Translations under genes and position numbers: made by a program | Shown: piece after piece, positions 11,101-24,100 of the stretch | Numbering within the stretch: position 1 is the first letter of the stretch | Layout: each line of letters opens with the position of its first letter | Source of the DNA: Tridacna crocea | Taxonomy: Eukaryota > Mollusca > Bivalvia > Cardiida > Cardiidae | Direction of reading: 5' to 3' | NCBI GenBank assembly: GCA_943736015.1 | Contig: OX031059.1 | Span: 20,274,001 to 20,338,000 of the forward strand | Length of the DNA stretch: 64,000 nt | Notes under the pieces: generated by a model | The model's database searches: none | What the model was told of the DNA's origin: nothing | What the model saw: only the letters and a program-made list of their open reading frames with translations

Positions 11101-14100
11101 TTTGATCGTATCTCAGACTGCAGTAAATCCTGGATCAGACTGCACGTTCTGTGCAGTATGATCTTCATCTACAACGTCTACAAAAGCTGAAACAATTAAT
11201 GTAGCTGTGGAAAGTTACAAAAAAAAAACATGATATATTCTTTTTTCTCCAGATCTACCTCGACCAAAACGATTGCTGGTATTTGTTAATCCCAAATCCG
11301 GACATAAAAAGGGAGTGAAAATCTACTCAAGGAAAGTTTTACCGTTGCTGCAGAAATATGGCGTGAACATTGTGGATTTAATTGGTATGTACTGGACTAA
11401 GCAATGTTGGTTTTTTTTTTTTTAGTAACTGTGCGTAGATCAAGATCAGACCACCTTTTGCTGACAGTGTAGATGAAAGATCAAACTGTGCGATATGAGC
11501 AGTCCGATTTCAATCTACCTTGCCTGCTATAAAACACATTGAATGTTGCAAGACTCTTTCACTCATTACCAAACGATGAAATTTTCGGTTTGTCTAAATC
11601 GAAAGCATTTGCAGACGACAAAATAAAAGTGACCCAAAATTTGAAATTTGTTTCGTGAAAGGTAGAAAACATTGTGGGGAAAGGAGAAAATGCTGGTTAC
11701 CAGCATTTTCTCCTTTTCCCGCAATGTTTTCTAAAGGCTTCTTTCTCAGCAGCGTCAAAAGTAGGGATTGTGTGGTAATGGGTTAATTAATACGGGACAT
11801 AAAAAACTGATTTATGTAAATTAAAAGTATTTGCAGATGACACATTTATTAAATACACCTCAATTTATTGAATTTGTCTTTGACAAATTGACATTGTAAA
11901 AAATGTCTTTGTTAGCTTTTAAAAACGTCTTTGGAAAAGGAGAAAATGCTGATTACCAGCATTTTCTCCTTTTCCGACAATGTTTTCAAAAAGTTTCTTC
12001 CCATTGGTCCCTGCCTAGGGATTGCGTGGTAAAGTTGTTTGAAGATGACTTTTTAAATATAATTCATAATCATGATGAAATTTATGGTCGATAGGGTGAA
12101 CAAAAAACAGTGCCGGAAAAGGAGAAAACATTGATAAGCAACATTTTCTCCTTTTCCCATAATCTTTACAAAAGGTCAGTTGAACCAAGGGATTGCGTAG
12201 CAAGGTATTTAAACAAATGTTTGATATCAAAACAAAAAACCCCGAAAAGATGAAGGGATGCGAATTTCACAATGTTTCATACCTTGACGTAAGAATAAGT
12301 GAGTCTGACAGCGAATTAATTAACATTTCGGTACACTTCGGACAAGATTTGGACACTTTTAGAGTGGTTTGTGAGAACGCAAGATCAGAATAGAACAGAC
12401 AAAAAGCAGGACTTTTCTTTTCCCCTCCGTGTAAAATTTTTGTCTCCAATTCTGCGGTGAAAAGTAGTACCAGCGATCAGTATGTTCAATTTCAATTTCT
12501 TTCATTTATCTCTGTAGCAGACGACAAATTTTTAAACTAGTCCAAAGTAAAAGCATTTACTGACGACGAATAAGGTGTGTCTGAAAGGATTTGCTTTGAT
12601 TGTGAAATGGTAGAAAACATTGTGGGAAAAGGAGAAAATGCTGGTAACCAGCATTTTCTCCTTTTCTTACAATGTTATCAAAAGTCTCCTTTTTAAGGTT
12701 TGTAGGACTAGAGTTTGTGTGAAAATGGGTTAAAGCTCATTTTTTTACATAGCCTGTACTTAAATGTACTAATATATTATTGGTTTACTTCAAAAACCTT
12801 GTAACTACAGCTTGTTTTAAGCTGCAGTTACGACGTTTTTGAAGTAAACCGGAAATATATGTAATTATCTTGTACGTCGCCGACCGCACAATTTATACAC
12901 CAATAAAACAAAAAAAGTGAAAAGTTTACGCACTCTTTACATCTCAGAGCCATTTTGATTAAAATTCTTAAATAGCATTCTAGATCTTAAACATTCTAAT
13001 ACATTTCAATGAAAAGCAATGTCTGATTGGCTAAGTCGAATGGTTTAGCCAATCAGAAAGAGTGTTTCTAGATATAGAATAAGACTAAGAATGTCATCTG
13101 AAACAGTCGGTGTATACAGGCGCTGACATACGTTGACTAAGACAATGAAAATCACAAATATTCCGGTGAAAAAAAAAAAAACGGGAGGATAAGTAAGGGA
13201 TAGTAACTGACCAGAATAAATCTTGGTTAGAATAGAGAAAGGTGTGACAAAGTCACTACAGGCAAAACAAAACACGTGACGTACATTTAGGCTATCCTTC
13301 GAAACCGGTTATTTTCAGTAATATTCCAATCATTGCCGTACTTAGACATTAAAAGCTGCATAAAACCAGATTTTTGCACATGGATCTTTTTTATTGAAAG
13401 TAAAAGAAGAAAAAAAGGATGTTTGGCTTCAACGGAATTTTTAGGATGGGACTATTTAACCTTGATAAAGGGAAAACACGAAAATATAGCGAACATTAAG
13501 TCTAGACTGGGGTTCGAATCTGCTACAGTCAAATCCATAACCCTACCGACTGATGAATCTGCAAAGAAACTGTTCGAAACGCATTTAGATCTTGTTACAG
13601 GATAACTACACCACCCACACACCCCATTTGAAACGTAGTCAGTCTCGTGGTTTCTATAGTCGTTGCTTAACCCTTTACCAGACGACAAAATTTAAGCCTT
13701 GTCCAAATTGAAAGCATTTGCAGCCGACAATTTCAATGTGGCTCAAATAGTGCAATCATTTTTTTTTCGATGGAGTAGAAAACATTTTGGGAAAGGAGAA
13801 AATACTGATCACCAGCATTTTCTTCTTTTCCCAAAATGTTTTCAAAAAGCTTCTTTTCCAGGATCGTTAAAAGCCTTTCTTGTATGGTAAAGGGTTAACC
13901 AAGGAATTTTGTCTGTATAGAGGACTGAAAGCGGAGAGTTCGGGGCATATAAAATGCTGGTAATCAGCATTTTCTTTTTCATATTCCACATCGTTTTCAA
14001 AGGCCGTATGGGACAGGATGGAAAACCAAGGGATTGCTTTATGAATCTATGTCAATTAATTTTGAAAATTTCTTTTTCCTTCATATTTCAGTTACAGAAA

Positions 14101-17100
14101 AAGCTGGCCAACCGCTGGACTACCTCCGAACTTGCGATCTTCGACTTATACATGGGTATGTCAAACCTTGTCCCGGAATTCTTTTTACTATGTCGTAACG
14201 TTTTACATGTATTGAAAATTGACACTTGATTTTTGTAAGCTAAACTGCAGGATGTATATCCATTTACCAAGGAGTGATACCTGCTAAGGGTATCGGTTAC
14301 TTCAGAATAGACAAAAACAAGATGAAGAGGGTATTTGATTTTTTTTTCGGTGAACGATCGAAATTTATCGAGTGAACATCATCGGTAATATATTCACTTG
14401 TGGCTGTCGAAATTTATTTCATCGAGTGAACACCATCGGTGGTATCTTCACGAGTGGCACACCCACGAGTGAAAATATTACCGATGGTGTTAACTCGATG
14501 AAATAAATTTTTATCTTTCACCGAAAAAAACAACAAATATTCAATTTATTGCATGGTTTTTATCCTTTCTGGGAGGAGCTTTATCAAAATCCAGTACAGT
14601 TCTTTTGCGTTATTCCGCGTGGCGTATCCCTCCCGCATAGCAACGCATTACAATATTACGTCATGCGCGAAAAATGTAAGGTAAATGACGTCATATTTAC
14701 ATCTGCTTGTGAGGCAGGCGCAATTTACCTAGGCAACAAGAACATGAAAATCGGTATTTTCACTGGTCGCATCCGTGTAATATTGAAGAATATTTTCACT
14801 GGTATTTCTCGATATTGTACCGGAAAGCATGAAATAATTAGTGAGCTTTCGTTGTGATATGAGATATTGATTAAAGCGATGTAAAATACCATATTAAGAA
14901 CATGGCCCACATTTTTGTTACAGGATCGTATCTGTGGGAGGTGACGGCATGTTTTCAGAATGTGTTAACGGGCTGTTGAGACGGCTACAAGACGACTCGC
15001 ATGTCAACTACAATGATCCAGAGGCCGTCATATCCGCCTCGAAAATACCAATAGGTATTGTGCCCGCCGGTAAGTTTAATTTACGCTGATGTGAAATTGA
15101 TGTAATAAAACAAATTGTTGAAATTGATAATACTACCAAAATTATAATTATGTTTTATTTCTCCGTTAAATCGCTTCGACTAGAGCACCAAAAATGCTTT
15201 CCCAGAGCTTGTTGTCCAAGTATATCAATCAACATTTCAATGTCATTATCCTCTGGAAGCCTTTAACTGCTAAACAACACAATTATAGTCTAGACCAGAG
15301 CTCCAGATAAGAGGGAGTGATGGTATTCTAAATCCATTATTTCTCTTTTAAACCCTATGTTGTGGGTACTCATTAGAATCGTCTCGATGAGACGATTCTA
15401 ATGAGTACCCATAACATAGGATTTAGTGGAGAATGATAAATATTTTTCAATTTTGAAATCAAAATCGCTCCCTCTATCTAGAGCTCTGGTCTACACCATG
15501 ATCAAAAGTGAGAAAAGGGAAAAATCTTGTCGCAATGACTATCATCATTTCTCGAAAGGAAAAAAAAAAGATATGTCGCCAAATAGAAAATCGAACCCGC
15601 TACTCTAAGATAGCAAGCAGGGCAAGTTACGCGCTGACCTACTGGGCTCACAAAACATCATGGACCAAGTAAAAAGCAACCGACGTAAAACAATGTAAAA
15701 GATATGTTGCCAAAATAGAAAATCGAACCCTATATGATAGCAAGCAATGCATGTTACACGCTGACCTACTGGGCTTACAAAACATCACGATCCAAGCAAA
15801 AGGCAACCGACGTAAAACAATGTATACTGAATCACGTGACGATATTTTTACATCCCTACAAATGTATTACAGTTGTATTTTTCTTTAAAACTGTGTTAAA
15901 AGTTTCTTTTATAACCGTGTCAAAATAATAAATCATGACATAAAAACCGGATGTTACCTCAATTAGCTACCGTCACGGCCCGGAGTGCCCTTGAACAAGA
16001 CACACCTTTTGAAAGGCATGTACATCCTCGCAAAATGATGGATAAGGTGGATAATTATCATGAATTAAGTATTAACCAATGAATACAGCTGAAAAATCAT
16101 TGTAGCAAAAGGGGAAATTGCTCGTACCGAGCAATTTCTTCTTTTGCGACAACGTTTTTCAAAAAGCAGTCTGTTCGAAGATCGAAAGAATCGTTTGCAA
16201 AACTAAAAAAGTTAAACCCTTCTTTTTATCTAAAATTTATTATTAATTTTATTAATAATTTTATTATTTATGACAGGTTCTGGTAACTATCTAGTCAACT
16301 ATATTCACGGAACAAAAGATATCGAAACTGCCGTCCTGAAGATCATACTGGGTAAGCTCGTTATTATAAAATACTTGTAATTCTTTCTGGAAAGAATTGT
16401 TTATATTTTTTTTTTCTTTTTAGTGTGTGTGTGAGAATTTTTAATGTTTCAGTTATAAAACGGAGATTGGTCCACCTTACAAGTCATTCCTGTCTATTTC
16501 ATTTTTTGTATACAGTGCTTCGCGCAACATTTTTTCCAAACCTCTGACGAAAAAATGTTCGGCACTGAGAGAGGAACAGTTCTTGTCGCAAAGACTTATC
16601 GCATTCATTCTTCCGAAATGATATTTGAACGCACTGTTAATTTATAGTCCCATTCGTTAGCAAAGATTTTGGCTTAATTCGACTCCACTCGGGTCGGCCC
16701 GGACCGGCCCTGCCCTGCCCTGCCCTGCCCAATCGGGCCCAGTCCGGCCCGATCTGGCCGACCCGGCCCGGCCCAGCTCGGCTTTGCTCGGCAGACCCGG
16801 TCCGGCCATGCTGGACTCGGTTCGGCTCAGCTCGAATCAGATCGGATCATTTGGTATGAAATTGTGGTATTACTCATGAAAACATCAACAACGTTTTCAA
16901 ATTTTGTCATTGACAACTAAATTCGAAATAATCCGATAAACCTCCCCCAATTAGTTTGGATTACATTTACAATGAACACTTGTTTTCTTGCCACGATATT
17001 TTTCAACCACAAAAGAGAAACATGATAATTATTTAGAACTCCAGTGGCGAAATACAATCTGGATCAACAGCTTTTGCGTTTTGATAGAGTTATCAAAAAG

Positions 17101-18086
17101 TTATTTCGGTGCGTTCCTTTGACGAATACCAGTGTGTCGCATTTTTTGATCACCCACCAATTCGAATTCATAAACTGTGTGTAATAATGAAAGCGGAAGC
17201 TGACTCGATAGAAGGAGAAAACCTTTCTAGCCACAGATTCCTATCAATGAAAACACGAATAAGTGTAAGCAAAACTCGTATTTAACCAAAGTGCACTAAA
17301 TTATTATCCCTTTACCACGCAATCCCGACTTTTAACACCCCCTGTGAAAAAACCCTTTTGAAAGCATTGTGGGAAAAGGAGAAAATGCTGGTAACCAGCA
17401 TTTTCTCCTTTTCCCACAATGCTTTCTTTCCTTTCCTTAAACAAATTCTAATTCCTTAGTGACAGTTATTTTGTCGTCTGCAAATGCTTTCAATTTGGAC
17501 CAGTCTAAAACTTTGTCGTTTGGTAAAGAGTTAAAAGAGACCATTCAAAGCCCAAAATCTGGCAGCAGCAGAGTTACCTAGGCTGGAATATACATTCATA
17601 ACAACTTAGAGCATTGTAGATCAGGCTGCAGGCTCTTTGCAGTCTGATTTGATTTCACACTGTCCCTAAAAATCAACATATTAGTTAATGAATAAGAAGC
17701 CGCAGATTCGCATGATCTAAATTCTTAAGTCGATAAAAAGCCACAAGGTAAAATCAACAGATAGATATCAAAGATTGTATGATCAAGTCCTTGACAGTTT
17801 AACAATGTAGCACCTGCGCGGATAAACGTAACTGAGCAGATGGTGCCTTCAGAAGAGCTGAATTCACGAATTAATGAATTCGCGAAATCAAATATGATTG
17901 GAATCTTGCAATATTTTCCTTATTTCAATCTCTCAACCGCTTAATAAATAGAATAGACATTCTTTTTTTTTTTTCCTTATCTACGAAATGAGCTCTGATA
18001 TTGCAAGTACAGTTGATATTATCGTTTAAAAGAATGAAAAAAAGGAAGGAAGGAAGGAAGGAAGAAGGAAAGAAAGAAATAAATGA

Positions 18087-18134
<48 letters not shown>

Positions 18135-18141
18135 AAGGAAA

Positions 18142-18174
<33 letters not shown>

Positions 18175-21100
18175 GAGAACCAATTAGCCACAGAAATGCT
18201 TAAAGCCTGCATCAGTCTGGGTTCGTTATGACGAGAATGTTACTAATGTAACCGCAATACTTTCACCTTGGTTGTAAAAAACGCTGTGAGTTTTACAATA
18301 ATTAGTCATTAAAAAGTTTGAAAGGAAGAGTTAAATCGCTACTTGATAACAAAGGCTGGTGAATCATTTTAAACTTATCTGATGCGAAATGACTATATTG
18401 TGGTGCAGTATGCCATGATTTAAAGCATTGTGGTAGATGGAGGATGAGCAAATTTCTCCCTTTGCTGCATTTTTCATTTCATGTTACTATTTTACAAGGG
18501 TGTTTCTGTTTTCAAGATTGTCATTTGAACAAGTTGGAAGAGAAGATAACGAGTTATAAAGTTTATAAAGTTGCGTGGTATACATCAAACTCTAAGAACT
18601 TTGATGTCGAGAAAGCAAGAAATTTGAGATATCAGTATTTACACGGCTTTCTGTCACCCCACCTCCCCAGCATACGCTTCTAGCTGCTTGAAAATCTGGG
18701 TCTGTATTCACCAGCCATTCTGAAGAAATTTTTTTGTCTTATTTTTCAAGATTTCCCGACTGTGAAAGTAAAAGAACTTCCGATTGGCTAAACCATTTGG
18801 TTTAGCCAATCAGAAGTTCTTTTACTTTCACATCGACAGAATTTTAAAGAATAAAACTAAGAATGTTCTTAAGAATGGTCGGTGAATACGGACTCTGGTT
18901 ATCATCAATTAGGCCTCGAAAATCCATTTTAAATCCTAATTTTTAAAACGTTATCTTATTGCTCAAAAGTTCCGACATGTTATCATTACGGAACCAATGA
19001 AATACTTAATCAACTATTCAAAGTAACGAGACTTTGTTTGTATAATTTCCAAAGTCTATACTTAACATGTACTAATTTTTAAATCATATTATGATTATCA
19101 AACCTTTTTAATATATCATTTTTTTTTATTAGGAGACCACCATTTATCCAACGTCGTCAGTGTTCATGAGGGGCGCCATCTCACCTGCTATGCCAGCTTA
19201 CTTGTAGGGTTTGGGCTTATTGGTTCCATGATGCACGACTGTGAGAAGTTCCGATGGATGGGACCCAGCCGCTATAGTGGTAAATGTTGAATTATTCTTG
19301 GTCTCTTTGACCTTTCATTATCAAAGGGCTGACGGTCATGAAGAGCGGATTTGTGTCACAAAAAATTGATTGTGCTTCTAACCCGTTTGCCGACCAATCC
19401 CGTGTTTTATTAGATTCTGCTATAGACAGCTTTAGAAAGTATTGTGCGAAAATAAGAAAATGCTGATATAGCCTGTCTTTTTAGCTTTACTGACAATGAT
19501 TCCTAATCTTTCAGTAACAGATTCCAACATTTGAATAGTATTTCGTTGTCTACACATGCTTTTAGTTTGAAACCAATTGGAATTTTGTCTCTGATCGAGT
19601 AAACATTGTGGAAAAAGGAGAAAATGCTGGTAACCAGCATTTTCTCCTTTTTCCACGATGTTTTCAAATTTTTTAAGAAAGTATAGGTAGAAAACACGGC
19701 TTGTTTCGGTTTATGAGGGGATAATGTCATACAACAACGAGTTCAACAGAATGTCATTTTTTTTTTGTCGTTTTATGTCGAAATATCTAATAAACCCCCA
19801 TTTAAATTTCACGGCTGATAAAAGACCATTATAAACGATATTATATATCCCACGGTAGTATGAATAATACCTTTGTAAGATTTAACTCCTTACAGTACAT
19901 CAAAAGCTAGCCTACATCAATACTGTTTGCAGATGACAAATTAAACATGCCTTTAATTTCCAAAATGCATTGATAAAAGTTTGAACTCTTTAGCAGAAGA
20001 CAAAAGTCTCAACTCAAAAATTGAAAGCTTTAGCAGACGACCAATGAATTTGTTTCGAATGGTAGCTCTTGTATTTGAAATCGTAGACTCAAATTGCATG
20101 GAAAAGGGGAAAAAGATGGCAACCAGTCGATTGAAACAAAAAGAAAAAAACTCAGGAATGAGTGTTTATGGGTTGAATTAAAACCCCTTATCTTAGTTAT
20201 AGAACAACGATGTATCTACTATTGTATAAATTATGGCTCATCATGATAAAGCAAAAAAAGGCATGAGAAGGAAATAACAGCTGGATTAGGCCGATTGGTC
20301 ATCTGTACTCTTTGTGTAACGCGGCCGAAGCTTGAATCAAAATTTCGTTTTAACCCCTCACATCTTATACCTTTTATCAAACAATACCTACTTTTTACGA
20401 AAAAGATGTCATTTTGCAAGCCCGGTGAGAAAAATGAGACAGTGCTGGTGACCAACATTTTCGCATTTTCTACCTTTTTCAAAGGCAAATCTCACCATTT
20501 TAACTACAATAATTATCGTGTAATCTACAAAACTTTTAAACTTTCGCAGATAAGTCAAATGTTGTTTAAAATATAGGGGCTTGTCTCCGAAAGGATAGAA
20601 ATTATTTTGAGAAAAGGTAAACGTGATGATTATCAATATTTTCTTCGATTTACTTCAAAAAGCCTCGTAAGTACAGCTTGAAACAAGTTGTAGTTACGAG
20701 GTTTTTGAAGTAAACCGACGACTTGCTGAATATCCTTCAATGTTGCCAAAAGCATCTTTTTATCAAGTTCGGAATTGTTTGGTAAATAGTTAATCCTTTA
20801 CTACATAGATACTCATTTCTACGCATTGGTTGTAGGAACCTTTGGAAAACATTGTGGCAAAAGGTGAAATTGCTCGTGACGAGCAATTTCACCTTTTGTC
20901 TCAATGTTTTCTATGCTATAAAAAGGTGTCATAATATTATACACATAAGAAACGGTTTCATCCTTGCTATTATTAAGGGTCAGTTAGAGATACCGTAGAA
21001 ATGCCTTATGGGGTGAAAGGTTAAAGAGTACAAAGCTTCGTTTGCAAGGGAAAAATACTTCTGTCCTGTTTTTTTTTTTTCACCTTTATCTACAGTTGTT

Positions 21101-24100
21101 TTTTCCCAAAAAACTTTTATCCTCGGCGTCCGTAAAATAAGGGGTTATCTAAAAGAGGGTCATTACAGGTCATTGTATACCTAATATAATGCACTGGACT
21201 CATTGTGTCCATTGTCAGATATTCGTCACACGCAAATTTTGTCCTCTTTTGACTCGGCGCTGTATGTTTGAACCATGCCCTGTGAAAAGGATGGTTAAAG
21301 GCGTCTGCATGTAAACCTGCGCAATCTGCACAGGGGCAAATTTTCTACAGATCCAAGGACTACTCTACCTAATGATTCAGTTGGGGTTAAACAAAATACG
21401 TTTTATGGATGCAAAATTATAAATAAGCCTACAACACGCGAAAAGGGGCATTCGGACATTTTCCGTAAAGTGTCGTCTTCTTGACGATATTATTAGATTT
21501 TCTGCCACAGTAAAATTGCCCAAAACAGAAAATTTGATAAATAAGGAAAGTGCCGTTTCGGATTAGCCTGCGTGGACTGCTCAGGCTGATCCGAGACGAC
21601 ACTTTGCGCACATGTCCGATGCCCCCTTTCGCGTGCTGCAGGCCAGTGATATTTTCTTACCCATTCAAAAGTATTTTCTTTAAATCTTTTAATCGGACAG
21701 CATAGAAACATGATCAGACTATACGTTCTGTGCAGTCTGATCATGGTCTAAACTGTCCACAAAAGCTCTAAGTTGCGCCTAGCAACTTCAGTGTTAAACC
21801 CCTTTTTGCCATAACACGGTTTATTATTATAAATCTGATTCTTTTCAACTTGCTAAAAAATCGAATGAATACAGGATATAGTTGGCAAAAGTGTAACTTA
21901 TACGAGTTAAATCCTACTCCTATAAAGTTATAATGACTTGCAGTACAGCTCGAGCCGAATATTTGTGGTTGCTCATTAGAAATATAAATTGACTTGCTCA
22001 GGTGAAATGCACAGAGAATTTTTATGGACACGCGATAAAGAAAATTACCTAATACGTCACACGAGTACCTGTGGTTTTGACTATCGTATATCGGGGTAAT
22101 CGAGTGAAACATTTTTAGACAATGACTTTTGAGATTCGAGGAAAAAAGATTGGCACATAGATAAAAGCTTTAAGTTTTACTTCCTCTATTCGATTGGTCT
22201 GCCTATCTATCTGACCATTCGTCGGTCCGTCCGTCTGTCTGTCTGCCGATCTGAATTGAAAGTGTTTACAGATCAAACTCAAACTGTGGCTTTGATCTTA
22301 AGTCAATTTAGCAAGGGTTGTGAACACTGGAGGAAAAGAGAAAAATACTGGCTACAAGCGTTTTCTCCATTTGTCTCACAGTGATTTTCAATCTTCCCTG
22401 GGGTGGTAAAAACACGGGTTCAAGTGAGAACAGGGTTCAAAAGAAGAAGCAGGGCATGGATAAGGTCACTGTCCACAGTGACAGAAAACAAACACGCTAT
22501 CTAGATAGAGGGAGTTATTTTGATTTCAAAATTGAAATATCAATTATTTTCCACTAAACCCTATGTTGTGGGTACTCATTAGAATCGTCTCATCGAGACG
22601 ATTCTAATGAGTACCCATAACATAGGGTTTCAAACAGAAATAATGGATTTAGAATACTATCACGCCCTCATAACTGCATGAAGCTCTGGACTCTATGTAG
22701 AGGATATAGATAAAGAACTAACAAAACCGCGATTGCATTGTTAAGTTTTTTCTTTTTCATTTCAGTTGTGCCGTTCACCAGTTTAATCAGACGAAAGCCA
22801 ATAGACGTTACAATCGAATATTTGCCGGAAGAACGCACAAAACGTAGTTCCTATACGACAAATTACCTCCGCCAAGTTTCAGTTCCGGCGAAGAACTTTT
22901 CTAGTGGACAGTTCCGAAGCAGGCTGAGTTCTAGTTCGCAATACGAACTGACAAAAACGAACAAAAAAGGTTAGTGTACATTTTAAGCTTAAAACTGACA
23001 AAAATGAATGAATACGACATTCTCTTTAAAGATAGAGCACCCTAGTGTGGATTCCTGTAATATCACCTTCTATTGGCGAAAAACGTACAGATTTGACGAG
23101 GAATCGGATAATCCGTAAGCGTCTAATCTCCTTTTCCTACAATGTTTTCAAAAGGCCTTAAATTTTGTATGCAAAATGATACCCTTTCATCACATAACTC
23201 TCCTTGTTTTAAATGTAATACAGCCATTACGAGTTTTCTTGTCTCACATGTGTAGGTGTGAGATATGAAAATAGTGTTGTCTTTGGTCAACACTCTGTTA
23301 TTAAACGATTCATTTCTAAACACTGCTGACCTAGGTTTATGAAGGAAATTAAAGGTCAAGATTCTTATTATGATAAAATTGTTAATTTAATCATTTTTAG
23401 ACGTAAACAAAAATCAATATATGCAAGTATTTTGGAACCATTTTCGTTCGTAATATACCTGTCAAAGTAAGCGCACAGGCTTCATGTAAATTTCACTACA
23501 CGTTATACGTGTATGCCTCTAATTTGACACATTTTGGACAATAATTCTTGTTATACAGTAAGGTGGTAAAAAGAATCTGACACTCGTTGGCTTTTGAGAT
23601 AAAATATATATTGAAGTCGTCCATAAAAATAATGTTATTAAGCTCGCCCAAGGTTCGCTTAATAAGTACATTTTTGTAGACTCGCTTAATAATGTTTTAC
23701 CGGTATTTCAAAACCAACTCATGTCAGATTCTATATATATCTCATGCTTATTTTCTCTTCTTTCCCACAGGTTGGGAGACAGTTGAAAGTCGACTCTACG
23801 GAGTGGACACTTACGTCGTTACACAGAAAGAAAAAGACGAGAAACTGGTCCCAAAGTTCGGCGATAACGCTCTGACCATGTGGTTGACAGAGAAGTGTAG
23901 TCTAGGCAACCATATTGAACAGCTTACAAAGTTACAGAAAGCCGAGGCTGGATATGTAAGTTCATCACATAACCATGTTTGTTTTCACATAATTACGAAT
24001 TTTTTCACATAACTACGTATGCTTGTTTTGACAGAAATGAATCTAAGCTTGTTCTCGTAAGCTTTGACAGACTGGCTTTTCGTAATGCAGCCAAAAGGAG

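Noticed and set aside
14549-14857. 102-codon ORF in kinase intron 4
   Set aside because: It lies in sequence attached to a fold-back element and contains internal repeats; no recognised domain and no splice-site support.
18001-18231. Lys/Glu/Arg-rich ORF
   Set aside because: It is the GAAA/GGAA microsatellite in intron 6.
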